Assembly: GCF_027111295.1 (NCBI RefSeq)
Contig: NZ_CP114287.1
Coordinates: forward strand, 3,844,001 to 3,908,000
Direction of reading: 5' to 3'
Length of the DNA stretch: 64,000 nucleotides
From: Flavobacterium gelatinilyticum
GTDB lineage: Bacteria > Bacteroidota > Bacteroidia > Flavobacteriales > Flavobacteriaceae
Shown here piece by piece: positions 7,614 through 15,238 of this stretch (position 1 is the stretch's first letter; each line of letters opens with the position of its first letter). The position numbers and the translations under genes are program-made. The notes beneath the pieces are model-generated. The model saw nothing but the letters and a program-made list of their open reading frames with translations, was not told where the DNA came from and made no database searches.

Positions 7614-9936
7614 TGTTGGTTTACTTTCGGTTTACGGAATTATTTATGCCTGTGCCGGCGGAGACGATTGGGATTTTTTTGGATATAATTCGAATTTTAC
7701 TCCCGAAACGTTTGCAGATAAATCGTATTCACCGCTGTTTTTATCAGGTGGAATTTTCTACGGAATTGGTTTTGATACCCAGCATAATTCCCGTTTCAAT
7801 AAAAATATAAAATCAGACTGGGCTTCATATTTAAAAGGCAAAGCAGATACTACAACGGTTAATTATTTCCTGATTGGAGATGAGCGCCCGAGATACTATT
7901 CTGACAATAAAGATGCTGTAAAAAATAAAGAAGAAATCACAAATCTTCATGTGTATTATAAAAACAAAAAAGACAATTCATCATCTTTAAAATGGGGAAA
8001 AAAGCTCAATTTGAAAGATGAAAAAGTAAAAAACTTTGTCGAGTTTTTATATCTGGCACAAAAAATAGAAACTGTTTCAATTAACGAAGATTATTGGAGT
8101 TATGATCCCGTTGTGGCAAAAACTTTTAACGATGCCAAAATGATTCAGTCAATCGAGAACGTTTACAATACCACTTCAGATCCGTTCTTAAAAAACCGTT
8201 ACTGGTTTCTTACCATGAAAGCCCGTTTTTACAGCAATGACAAACAAAAAGCAATTGACTTTTTTAATAAAACAGAAAGTTCGGTTCCTAAAAATGTTTT
8301 GTATTACCGCGCACTTTCGTATGTGGCCGGAATTAATTATAAACAAAAGAAATATGCTGTTTCAAATTATTTATATGCACAGGTTTTTGACAAATGTCCG
8401 GAATTGCGTGTGGTAACAGCTTATAGTTTTAGTCCCAAAAACGAAGCAGACTGGAATAAAGCTTTGACAATGGCAAAAAATAATGACGAAAAAGCAGCAC
8501 TTTGGGCTATTCACGGTTATTATAAAGATGAAAAGCAGGCTATTGAAAAAATTTATGGATTAAATCCCAAAAGCGAACATTTAAATTATCTGGCAACACG
8601 ATTGGTAAACAAACTTGAACAAGACCTTAATAATTCTTTCAGTAAAAAGAATGAAGATTATACTAAGCCTGCCATTAAACAAAGTGTAAGCGAAAATAAA
8701 ACACTCAACCAATCTAAAATAGATAAAAATGCTTTGGATTTAATTGCTAAAATTTCTGCAGCAGGAAATACAGACAGGCCTTATTTATGGGATTTATCTC
8801 TTGGGTATTTACAGACCTTAAAAGGAGATTATGCTAATGCAGATAAAAACTTAGATAAAGCGGTAAAAACACTTCCAAAAACAGAACTGGCAGGAATGCA
8901 GCTTCGTTTACTTCGATTTGTAAATAACCTAAGCAAAATTGATAAACTGACAGATAAAAACGAAAAAACAATTCTCGCAGATTTGAATTGGCTGTACTAC
9001 GAACTTCCTAAAACTTATAAAGGACAGGAATTTCGTTATCAAAACGCTTCTTCCTGGAGCAGAAGTTATTTGTCGACTCTTTACAGAGAAAAAGGAAATT
9101 TAGTAATGGCCGAAATTTTTGGCGAATCACGTTATTATTGGAACGACGGAAATTCATTTTATGATAACGAAAAAGCTTTGCTTGACATGAAAGCGTTTTT
9201 GTCTAAGACAAATAAAACCGAAATTGAAAATATCGGAGCCGGAATTTACAGCTTAAAACTAAAAGACATCAATAACTTTCAGGCAGTTCAGGCGACTTTT
9301 AAAAATAAAATTCCGGAGGCAATTGAATTCATAAAGCAAGCAGATTCTGTTCAGTACTATAAATTTTTAGGAAATCCGTTTAACGGAAATATTAAAGACT
9401 GTCATGACTGCGATCATACGGCGTATCAAAAAAGAAAATACACGCAGCTGGATTTCCTTACTACGATAAAAGAAATGCAGGACAAACTGGCTCAAAAAGA
9501 AGATGTATATACGAATAGTTTGTTGTTAGGAAATGCATTTTACAATATTACCCATTTTGGAAACGGAAGAACTTTTTACGAAATAAGCATTGTGGGTTAC
9601 GGTTCAAGTCCGTATTCGTTTAGAGACCCAATGAAAAAAATGATTACCAATTGTGATCTTCCTAAAATGTATTACCAAAAAGCGCTTGAAGCAGCCACGA
9701 CAAAAGAGCAGAAAGCCAAATGTGTTTACATGATAGCCAAATGCGAACGAAACGAATATTACAATAAAAAATACAGCGATGTAAGAAGCTGGTGGGAAAT
9801 TCAGGAAGGGAAAGAACATTTTATCGCCTTTAATGCGTTTAAAACACTTCAGAAATCCTATTCTGATACCCAATATTATCGGGATGTAATTGCAGAATGC
9901 GGTTATTTTAATAGTTATGTTACTCAATTAAGATAA
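7573..9936 (+). CDS. Large secreted protein with TPR-like helical repeats, function unknown
   Basis: A 787-residue exported protein. The N-terminus has a signal sequence ending in IIYACAGG, so it may be lipid-anchored at that Cys, although the lipobox (IYAC) is atypical. The central part (about residues 190-480) consists of helical pairs with TPR-like phrases, for example LGYLQTLKGDYANADKNLDKAVK around residue 420, and a further TPR-like stretch near the C-terminus (YQKALEAATTKEQKAKCVYMIAK is one such helix pair). A DCHDCDH-like cluster (about residue 610) is Cys/His-rich and could bind metal. It overlaps the preceding lipoprotein gene by 41 bases and precedes mce by six bases, so all three are likely one transcript. 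Confidence 0.78.
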   Translation: MKRIFLNKLFLVFSVGLLSVYGIIYACAGGDDWDFFGYNSNFTPETFADKSYSPLFLSGGIFYGIGFDTQHNSRFNKNIKSDWASYLKGKADTTTVNYFLIGDERPRYYSDNKDAVKNKEEITNLHVYYKNKKDNSSSLKWGKKLNLKDEKVKNFVEFLYLAQKIETVSINEDYWSYDPVVAKTFNDAKMIQSIENVYNTTSDPFLKNRYWFLTMKARFYSNDKQKAIDFFNKTESSVPKNVLYYRALSYVAGINYKQKKYAVSNYLYAQVFDKCPELRVVTAYSFSPKNEADWNKALTMAKNNDEKAALWAIHGYYKDEKQAIEKIYGLNPKSEHLNYLATRLVNKLEQDLNNSFSKKNEDYTKPAIKQSVSENKTLNQSKIDKNALDLIAKISAAGNTDRPYLWDLSLGYLQTLKGDYANADKNLDKAVKTLPKTELAGMQLRLLRFVNNLSKIDKLTDKNEKTILADLNWLYYELPKTYKGQEFRYQNASSWSRSYLSTLYREKGNLVMAEIFGESRYYWNDGNSFYDNEKALLDMKAFLSKTNKTEIENIGAGIYSLKLKDINNFQAVQATFKNKIPEAIEFIKQADSVQYYKFLGNPFNGNIKDCHDCDHTAYQKRKYTQLDFLTTIKEMQDKLAQKEDVYTNSLLLGNAFYNITHFGNGRTFYEISIVGYGSSPYSFRDPMKKMITNCDLPKMYYQKALEAATTKEQKAKCVYMIAKCERNEYYNKKYSDVRSWWEIQEGKEHFIAFNAFKTLQKSYSDTQYYRDVIAECGYFNSYVTQLR

Positions 9937-9942
9937 AATCAA

Positions 9943-10347
9943 ATGGTTAATAAAATTGAACATATCGGGATTGCGGTTAAAAACATGGAAGAATCCAATG
10001 TTTTATTCGAAAAACTATTAGGCGTTCCGTCTTATAAAGAAGAAATTGTAGAAAGCGAAGGCGTTCTGACGTCTTTTTTTCAAACCGGAACCAATAAAAT
10101 TGAACTTTTGATGGCCACAAATCCCGAAAGTCCCATTGCAAAATTCTTAGAAAAGAAAGGCGAAGGCATTCATCATATCGCTTTTGATGTTGATGATATC
10201 GAAGCCGAGATTTTCCGCTTAAAAAATGAAGGTTTTGTACTGATAAATGAAGTTCCGAAGAAAGGCGCCGATAATAAACTGGTGGTTTTTCTGCATCCGA
10301 AGAACACAAATGGCGTTTTGGTCGAACTTTGTCAGGAAATAAGATAA
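9943..10347 (+). CDS. mce: Methylmalonyl-CoA epimerase
   Basis: A 134-residue VOC-superfamily enzyme that interconverts the (R)- and (S)-forms of methylmalonyl-CoA, linking propionyl-CoA and succinyl-CoA metabolism. The two paired beta-alpha-beta-beta-beta modules and the metal ligands are visible: His near residue 7 (IEHIGIAV), Glu in NKIELLM, His in GIHHIAFDV and Glu in LVELCQ. Full length and motif spacing match Bacteroidota epimerases. It starts six bases behind the large TPR-like protein gene, apparently by operon position rather than function, and is followed by a tRNA. Confidence 0.93.
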   Translation: MVNKIEHIGIAVKNMEESNVLFEKLLGVPSYKEEIVESEGVLTSFFQTGTNKIELLMATNPESPIAKFLEKKGEGIHHIAFDVDDIEAEIFRLKNEGFVLINEVPKKGADNKLVVFLHPKNTNGVLVELCQEIR

Positions 10348-10448
10348 AAAAATCAGAAAATTATTTTTGAATAAAGGGTTGAAAATCAATTTGATTTTTC
10401 GAACTTGGGTTTCAAATTAAAATTAAATCGAAATCATATCAAAAAATA

Positions 10449-10480
10449 TTTGGTGTGAACGAAAAATAGTAGTAATATTG
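10449..10480 (+). promoter_or_regulatory. Likely promoter of the CAT-anticodon tRNA
   Basis: TTTG at 10449-10452 and TAATATTG at 10473-10480 are separated by 20 bases, a good -33/-7 spacing for Bacteroidota sigma factors, with one mismatch in the -7 box. The predicted start would fall a few bases before the tRNA at 10494. Confidence 0.5.
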
Positions 10481-10493
10481 CAACCTCTAAACC

Positions 10494-10567
10494 GGTCCTA
10501 TAGCTCAGCTGGTTAGAGCACCTGACTCATAATCAGGTGGTCCCTGGTTCGAGCCCAGGTGGGACCA
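10494..10567 (+). tRNA. tRNA with CAT anticodon, probably tRNA-Ile2 (lysidine type), otherwise tRNA-Met
   Basis: A complete 74-base cloverleaf: acceptor GGTCCTA/TGGGACC, D-stem GCTC/GAGC, anticodon stem CCTGA/TCAGG with loop CTCATAA (anticodon CAT), T-stem CCTGG/CCAGG with TTCGAGC loop, discriminator A. CCA is not encoded. The acceptor has C4-G69 and C5-G68 pairs and the loop has A37-A38, which are the known TilS recognition features of isoleucine tRNAs whose CAT anticodon is converted to lysidine. This favours Ile2 over elongator Met, but sequence alone does not settle it. Confidence 0.93.
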
Positions 10568-10577
10568 CTTCTTTAGA

Positions 10578-10612
10578 ACAAAGCCTTTGCAGAAATGTAG
10601 AGGCTTTTTTGT
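10578..10612 (+). terminator. Terminator after the CAT-anticodon tRNA
   Basis: AAAGCCT pairs with AGGCTTT across a 14-base loop and is followed by a T-run, beginning 13 bases after the tRNA. Confidence 0.65.
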
Positions 10613-10726
10613 TTTCTTACGACAAGAATTTGCACAATCTGTCAAAAGTTTAATTCTCTTTAAAAAACAAATCTATTTAAAATATGAATAATATCTTACA
10701 AAAGAATGTTTTGCAGGATATTTTTC

Positions 10727-10763
10727 TATCTTTGAAAATCAGATCCGCGTGGCTTTATCTTTG
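10727..10763 (+). promoter_or_regulatory. Doubled TATCTTTG boxes upstream of the XRE regulator
   Basis: Two identical TATCTTTG boxes occur at 10727-10734 and 10756-10763. The TTTG of the first lies 21 bases before the second, so it can serve as the -33 element of the second promoter as well as being a -7 box itself. The second box would start transcription about 19 bases before the ATG at 10789. Confidence 0.6.
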
Positions 10764-10788
10764 AGTCTTAAGGGAAATTAATATCATT

Positions 10789-11193
10789 ATGGAACAGAAA
10801 ATACATCAGGGAAGAAACGTAAAACGTTTTAGAGAAATGCTTAACATAAAGCAAGAAGCATTGGCTTATGATTTGGGAGAAGATTGGAATCAGAAGAAAA
10901 TTTCGATGCTGGAGCAGAAAGATGTAATCGAAGATGATCTTCTGAAACAAATTTCTGCTGTATTAAAGATTCCTGTTGAAGCTTTTCAGAATTTTGATGA
11001 AGAGCAGGCGGTAAATGTAATTGCGAATACTTTTGGAAATAATGGTATTGGATATCAGAGAAATGATAATCCTATTTTTAATCCGATAGAGCAAGTTTTA
11101 AAAATGCACGAAGAGAAAATTGAGTTGTACGAACGCATGCTGAAAGAGAAAGAAGAAATGATGACAATGCTTCAAAAACTAATAAATAAATGA
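10789..11193 (+). CDS. XRE-family helix-turn-helix transcriptional regulator
   Basis: A 134-residue DNA-binding protein. Residues 8-65 form an XRE/HTH_3 domain (NVKRFREMLNIKQEALAYDLG, then KISMLEQ as recognition helix region, then a tail ending PVEAFQNF). After a linker, the last 40 residues form a Lys/Glu-rich amphipathic helix (KMHEEKIELYERMLKEKEE) that probably makes a coiled-coil dimer. It lies between the tRNA and the restriction-modification genes and could be their controller, but a hairpin terminator separates it from them and its two-part layout also fits ordinary Bacteroidota XRE regulators. Function is therefore only partly supported by context. Confidence 0.88.
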   Translation: MEQKIHQGRNVKRFREMLNIKQEALAYDLGEDWNQKKISMLEQKDVIEDDLLKQISAVLKIPVEAFQNFDEEQAVNVIANTFGNNGIGYQRNDNPIFNPIEQVLKMHEEKIELYERMLKEKEEMMTMLQKLINK

Positions 11194-11212
11194 TTTTAAA
11201 AAATCATTCATT

Positions 11213-11247
11213 CAAAAAATGCTCAGCTAATAAGTTGAGCTTTTTTT
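11213..11247 (+). terminator. Terminator after the XRE regulator
   Basis: GCTCAGCT and AGTTGAGC form a short stem with a minimal loop, followed by seven T residues, shortly after the stop codon at 11193. Confidence 0.7.
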
Positions 11248-11334
11248 GATCTGCTCTTTTTATTGTAGTATTATTCTGTTATAAAATATTTACTTTTATA
11301 TTTTTCTTTTAAAGATTATGAATAAAAGCAAATC

Positions 11335-12066
11335 ATGAAATTAGATCAAAAGAACAACAGTTATTTCATCACTTCAAAAAAAGCATTTGAAGAAAAACCT
11401 GTTGGTGCCGCTTTTGTAAAACAATCTTTTGATTTTGCTTATGAAATGGTTTATGGAGAAGGATTTCACAGAATTAAAAGATCAGGCGGACAGTTAAACC
11501 GAACACCGCTGGAAATTTTCCAAAATACTTTTCAGGGAAAATTAGCAGAAATAGTTTTGTATGAAAATCTAAAACTTCATGAGATTGATGTCGAAGAACC
11601 GGATTTCAGCATTCACGGAAAAGGAGTTTGGGATGAAACCGATTTAAAAGCAAACGGGAAATTTATATGCGTAAAGTCGGCTGCTTTTTTCTCTAATCTT
11701 TTGCTTTTAGAAACCAAAGACTGGAATTCAGAAGGAATGTATATTCCAAATTATGATCTTTCAAAAACGGCAGTTTATGATTATTTTGTTTTGGTTAGAA
11801 TTAAGCCTGATATAAAAAATATTTTACATGATATTTCTGAAGTTAAAGAAAATTTATGGCAGGAAATCAAAAACGCAATCTGGACTTATGATATTCCTGG
11901 CTGCTGTTCGATTAAAACGATTCAGTATATAATTAAAAATCAATATAGTATTCCTAAAAATGCTTTGCTAAATGGAAGAACCAAAATGGATGCAGAGAAT
12001 TTTTATCTTCAATCTGGAGATTTGCGGGATTTAAGTATTTTGTATTCGGCTTTAAAGAAAAAATAG
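11335..12066 (+). CDS. Probable type II restriction endonuclease-like protein
   Basis: A 243-residue protein that I do not recognise by name. A PD-(D/E)XK-like core can be read: helix NTFQGKLAEIVLY with Glu72, strand WDETDLKANGK with Asp103, then ICVKSA with Lys114. The residue that is usually Asp/Glu two positions before the Lys is Cys112, so the acid would have to be supplied elsewhere, for instance by Glu72, or the enzyme may be inactive. The following LLLLETKDW stretch resembles the strand after the active site in other restriction enzymes. It heads a run with vsr, a second endonuclease-like gene and a C5-methyltransferase, which is the main support for a restriction role. Confidence 0.6.
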   Translation: MKLDQKNNSYFITSKKAFEEKPVGAAFVKQSFDFAYEMVYGEGFHRIKRSGGQLNRTPLEIFQNTFQGKLAEIVLYENLKLHEIDVEEPDFSIHGKGVWDETDLKANGKFICVKSAAFFSNLLLLETKDWNSEGMYIPNYDLSKTAVYDYFVLVRIKPDIKNILHDISEVKENLWQEIKNAIWTYDIPGCCSIKTIQYIIKNQYSIPKNALLNGRTKMDAENFYLQSGDLRDLSILYSALKKK

Positions 12067-12108
12067 ATTAAATTTATCCTTCAAAGACAAATTTAATCTT
12101 TAAAAACG

Positions 12109-12525
12109 ATGGATAATTTAACTCCCGAACAAAGGAGGAAAAATATGCAGGCCATAAAAAGCACTGCTACAAAAGATGAAGTCCGACTTGCAAAAGCTTT
12201 GTGGAAATTAGGTTTTCGATACAGGAAAAACAATAAAAAAATATTCGGAAAACCGGACTTGACTTTTGCCAGTTATAAGATTGCTATTTTTATCGACAGC
12301 GAATTTTTTCACGGAAAAAATTGGGAAACACAACAGCTTCGGATTAAGTCGAACCGCGAATACTGGATTCCTAAAATCGAACGTAATATGAAACGTGATA
12401 TCGAAGTCAATGAATATTTACTTTCTAACAATTGGAAAGTTTTACGGTTTTGGAGCAAAGAAATCCAAAAAGAATTAGAATCTTGCATCGAAAAAATTAG
12501 ACAGGAAATCGAACTTTCAAAATAA
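12109..12525 (+). CDS. vsr: Very short patch repair endonuclease
   Basis: A 138-residue Vsr-type nickase. These enzymes cut 5' of the T in T:G mismatches made when 5-methylcytosine deaminates, protecting the sites of a C5-cytosine methyltransferase. Family landmarks are the N-terminal RRKNMQAIKSTATKDE, FRYRKNNKKIFGKPDL with catalytic Asp50, and IFIDSEFFHG with His68; the usual FWHG is FFHG here. Its stop codon shares one base with the start of the next gene (TAATG), so the two are translationally coupled, and the methyltransferase lies two genes away on the other strand. Confidence 0.92.
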   Translation: MDNLTPEQRRKNMQAIKSTATKDEVRLAKALWKLGFRYRKNNKKIFGKPDLTFASYKIAIFIDSEFFHGKNWETQQLRIKSNREYWIPKIERNMKRDIEVNEYLLSNNWKVLRFWSKEIQKELESCIEKIRQEIELSK

Positions 12526-13748
12526 TGTTTCTAAAAACTCAAACAAATCAAAAAATCGAAAATTATACAAGCGCTTTAAAAGCAATTGGAGCATTTTCGA
12601 ATTTGTTTAGTTCTTCAGATAAACCTTTTATTCAGTACCGGGCTGCAGAAAATGCCTTTTGTAAAGCATTTGATGCCGATAATCTGGCGCGCGCCGATGT
12701 GGCTTATGATGCCATAATTGACGGTTACGGAATTGGGATTAAAACTTTTGTACTGACCGGAAATTCTAAAACAGAAAAAGTCGCCGAGTTTAATTCGCTC
12801 AGTTCAGAATTGCGATTGCTGAAAGGTTTTGAACTGGCAAATAAACTGGCTGATTTTAGAAATGAAAGAATTGGATTTGCAGACCGAATCTATAATACAC
12901 AAAACAGGGTGTATCATATCATTGGGCGTGATAAGTTTTTGATTAAAATTTTTGAAAGCTCTTATGATTTAATCGATAAAGCGTCAATTGAAATAATTGA
13001 AGAAACAAAGAGTTCACTAAAATTCAAAGATGCTTTAAACGAATATAATTTCAACTTTTCTAAAAGTGTTTTAATGAAACGCTTTCTGGTTCCGGACGAC
13101 TGTATTGAAATTGATATCGAAATTCTCGAAGATCCAATCAATGTGCTTTTAAACGTAACCGAACCTGGATTTAAAAATGAGAAGCTTTCTGTAAATAAAA
13201 ACAAACCAAAAAGTGCTGTTTCGTTATTGAGACAAGAAGAACTGATTCCGTTAATCGATTATGTAATTCTGCCGCTATATTCTCCCGAAGCCAAAAAGAA
13301 AGGATTAGAACCTATTGTACCTGTAAAAAGCCAGCTTAATCAATGGAATGCCGGAGGAAGAAAAAGAGATCCGGGAGAAGTGTATATTTCGATACCGTCA
13401 AAAATAAGAAACAACGCTCCGGATTTTTTTCCGGATAAAGATTTGCCTTTTAATCTTAAAATGCCAAATGGCGAAAATCTATCGGCAAAAGTATGTCAGG
13501 AAGGAAGTAAAGCTTTAATGACAAATCCCAATAAGGCCATGGCCGACTGGATGCTGCGCAGGGTTTTAATGCTTCAGGAAGGCGAACTCCTAACGTATGG
13601 GAAGCTTAAAGAAATAGGGTATGACAGTGTGAAAATAACAAAGTCAATAAATGAATACTTTATTGACTTTGCTAAATTGGATGAATATGAATCTTTTGTT
13701 GAAAAAATAACAGAAAATCAAAGCAGGCAGTTTAAGCTTTTTCTTTAG
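12525..13748 (+). CDS. Type II restriction endonuclease candidate with C-terminal NgoFVII/B3-like DNA-binding domain
   Basis: A 407-residue protein. The C-terminal part (about residues 275-350) has the pattern QWNAGGRKRDPGEVYISIP, then FFPDKDLPFNLKMPNG and KALMTNPNKAMADWMLR, which I associate with the B3-like DNA-recognition domain of NgoFVII/BfiI-type enzymes. The N-terminal part has ADVAYDAIIDGYGIGIKTF with Asp58/Asp62 and Lys73, and AEFN with Glu88. The usual (D/E)XK is GIK, so the acid seems to have moved to a downstream helix, as known for the Cfr10I/Bse634I group. It overlaps vsr by one base and the convergent methyltransferase by 17 bases. The cut site cannot be predicted. Confidence 0.65.
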   Translation: MFLKTQTNQKIENYTSALKAIGAFSNLFSSSDKPFIQYRAAENAFCKAFDADNLARADVAYDAIIDGYGIGIKTFVLTGNSKTEKVAEFNSLSSELRLLKGFELANKLADFRNERIGFADRIYNTQNRVYHIIGRDKFLIKIFESSYDLIDKASIEIIEETKSSLKFKDALNEYNFNFSKSVLMKRFLVPDDCIEIDIEILEDPINVLLNVTEPGFKNEKLSVNKNKPKSAVSLLRQEELIPLIDYVILPLYSPEAKKKGLEPIVPVKSQLNQWNAGGRKRDPGEVYISIPSKIRNNAPDFFPDKDLPFNLKMPNGENLSAKVCQEGSKALMTNPNKAMADWMLRRVLMLQEGELLTYGKLKEIGYDSVKITKSINEYFIDFAKLDEYESFVEKITENQSRQFKLFL

Positions 13749-14727
13749 CTTTTTTCTTTTCCTTTGCTTCTGCTTTTTCAATTACTTTTGCGATTTCGGC
13801 AGCTAATCTTTGGATAACCGGCATACTTACCGAATTTCCGGCTTGTTTATATAAATGCGAGTTTGAAATAGCAGGCAGTTTAAAACTATCCGGAAAACCC
13901 TGAAATCTGAAACATTCTCTTGGAGTTAATTTTCTAAAACCAAAATCTGTTGTAATAATAGGAACATTATGGCCTCCAGTGCCCATGTTTGCTGTTAAAG
14001 TAGGACATACGCTGGATTTATTTTCGCGGACATATTGTCTTCTAAACTGATAAATACGATTTTTGTTTACAATAGATTCCTTCAGCATATTGTACATGTA
14101 TTTATCTTCGTGATAATAAAATTTGTCGTCTACCTTTTCTTCGATAATTAAATCAGTAATAGATTTCGTTAAATCTTCTTTTTCAGGAAAATGAAATTCA
14201 AAATTGTCGTCTTTGATGAAATCTTTATCAAATGCGATAATAAAAATCCTTTCTCTGTTATGCGGAATGTTTCCAAAATCTTTGGTATTTAAAACCTGAC
14301 TATCAAAAGTGTAATTTCTTTTTTTGATTTCGCTTTCGATCACTTTCATGGTGTTTCCTTTGTCGTGGCCTTTTAGGTTTTTAACATTCTCTAGAAATAT
14401 AACCTTTGGTCTCATTTCGTCAATAAAATCCAGGATTTTAAAAAAATGGTTTCCTCTGCTGTCTTCAAAACCTTTGCGATATCCCGCAACCGAAAAAGGC
14501 TGGCAGGGAAATCCGCCCGTCAGGATATCTATTTTTTCAATAGCGCTTACGTCCAGCTGCATTACATCGCCCTCGATAAGGTTATGTTCGAAATTGTTTT
14601 TGTACGTTATACAAGCATTTTTGTCAAATTCATTAGCCCATTTAAGCTCAAAACCGGCTTTTTCAAAACCCATACAAATACCGCCTACACCCGCATATAA
14701 ACTTCCTACTGTATATTTATTCTTCAT
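13732..14727 (-). CDS. DNA (cytosine-5-)-methyltransferase
   Basis: A 331-residue type II C5-cytosine methyltransferase that transfers a methyl group from S-adenosylmethionine to cytosine in its recognition site. Motif I is SLYAGVGGICMGFEKAG, motif IV is GGFPCQPFSV with catalytic Cys75, motif VI is ENVKNL, motif VIII is PHNRERIFI, motif IX is RECFRFQGFPD and motif X is KQAGNSVSMPVI. The target-recognition region between VIII and IX is short and contains TANMGTGGHNVP. The C-terminus is Lys/Glu-rich and its coding end overlaps the convergent endonuclease gene by 17 bases. With vsr next door it forms a standard modification-repair-restriction set. Confidence 0.95.
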   Translation of the reverse strand: MKNKYTVGSLYAGVGGICMGFEKAGFELKWANEFDKNACITYKNNFEHNLIEGDVMQLDVSAIEKIDILTGGFPCQPFSVAGYRKGFEDSRGNHFFKILDFIDEMRPKVIFLENVKNLKGHDKGNTMKVIESEIKKRNYTFDSQVLNTKDFGNIPHNRERIFIIAFDKDFIKDDNFEFHFPEKEDLTKSITDLIIEEKVDDKFYYHEDKYMYNMLKESIVNKNRIYQFRRQYVRENKSSVCPTLTANMGTGGHNVPIITTDFGFRKLTPRECFRFQGFPDSFKLPAISNSHLYKQAGNSVSMPVIQRLAAEIAKVIEKAEAKEKKKAKEKA

Positions 14728-14772
14728 TTTTAATTTAGTCGATATGTGTTTTTGAGTTTTCTTTTAATTATG

Positions 14773-14780
14773 CAAATATA
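14773..14780 (-). promoter_or_regulatory. TATATTTG -7 box for the cytosine methyltransferase
   Basis: Read on the minus strand, this is TATATTTG, an exact TAnnTTTG box, 46 bases before the methyltransferase ATG. A plus-strand TACTTTTG at 14804-14811 faces the other way, into a stretch with no recognised plus-strand gene. Confidence 0.55.
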
Positions 14781-14825
14781 AATATTAATTAGCAGTGTAT
14801 TTATACTTTTGGCAGGTAATAAAAA

Positions 14826-15083
14826 TTACAGAGCTTTCTGATTTATTGTATTTCGAATGAAATTTTTTAAATAATCTTTTTTTATTTTTTCTTCAGAATA
14901 TCGATCACAAAACAGAACTTGTTTTTTTACAGATTTTTTGTGTTTTGTATGAGAAATGCCACTTACAATGTTTGTAAAGATGGTTTTTGAGTTTTTGATA
15001 TAAGAAAGTTCCTTAATGCCATTTTTTAAGATAGATTTTTTTGCTCCTTTTAAAACCTTAGATTTAGAAAATGCGTATGTTGC
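14826..15083 (-). other. Open reading frame without a start codon in the spacer upstream of the methyltransferase
   Basis: The roughly 500-base spacer 14728-15238 holds no recognised gene. On the minus strand one frame stays open for 85 codons and ends at 14826. Its product would be Lys-rich, with phrases such as KNGIKELSYIKNSKT and DRYSEEKIKKDYLKNFIR, but it has no ATG, GTG or TTG start. It may be a gene remnant or chance in AT-rich DNA. Confidence 0.25.
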
Positions 15084-15109
15084 TTAAGGCGGTCTTTTTG
15101 ATTTAAAAG

Positions 15110-15139
15110 TTGTTTTTCTCTAAAAAACATATATTTTTG
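15110..15139 (+). promoter_or_regulatory. Promoter upstream of the small C-terminal-tail protein
   Basis: TTG at 15110-15112 and TATTTTTG at 15132-15139 are 19 bases apart, a good -33/-7 pair. The leader to the ATG at 15239 would be about 90 bases. Confidence 0.55.
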
Positions 15140-15238
15140 CCAAAGAATTTCTCTAAGAAAGTCGCTTTTATGAGAATTTTCTATTAAAAAAGTATTTGCC
15201 CGTAACGTATTGTATTTGTATTCAACGCATTGGAATTT

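Noticed and set aside
10789..11193. XRE gene as a typical restriction controller (C) protein
   Set aside because: A terminator separates it from the nuclease genes, and its C-terminal coiled coil is longer than in C proteins. The link is possible but not shown.
12109..12525. The Vsr gene as a restriction enzyme
   Set aside because: Its KPDL and FFHG motifs and its size are those of mismatch-nicking Vsr proteins, so it is a repair enzyme.
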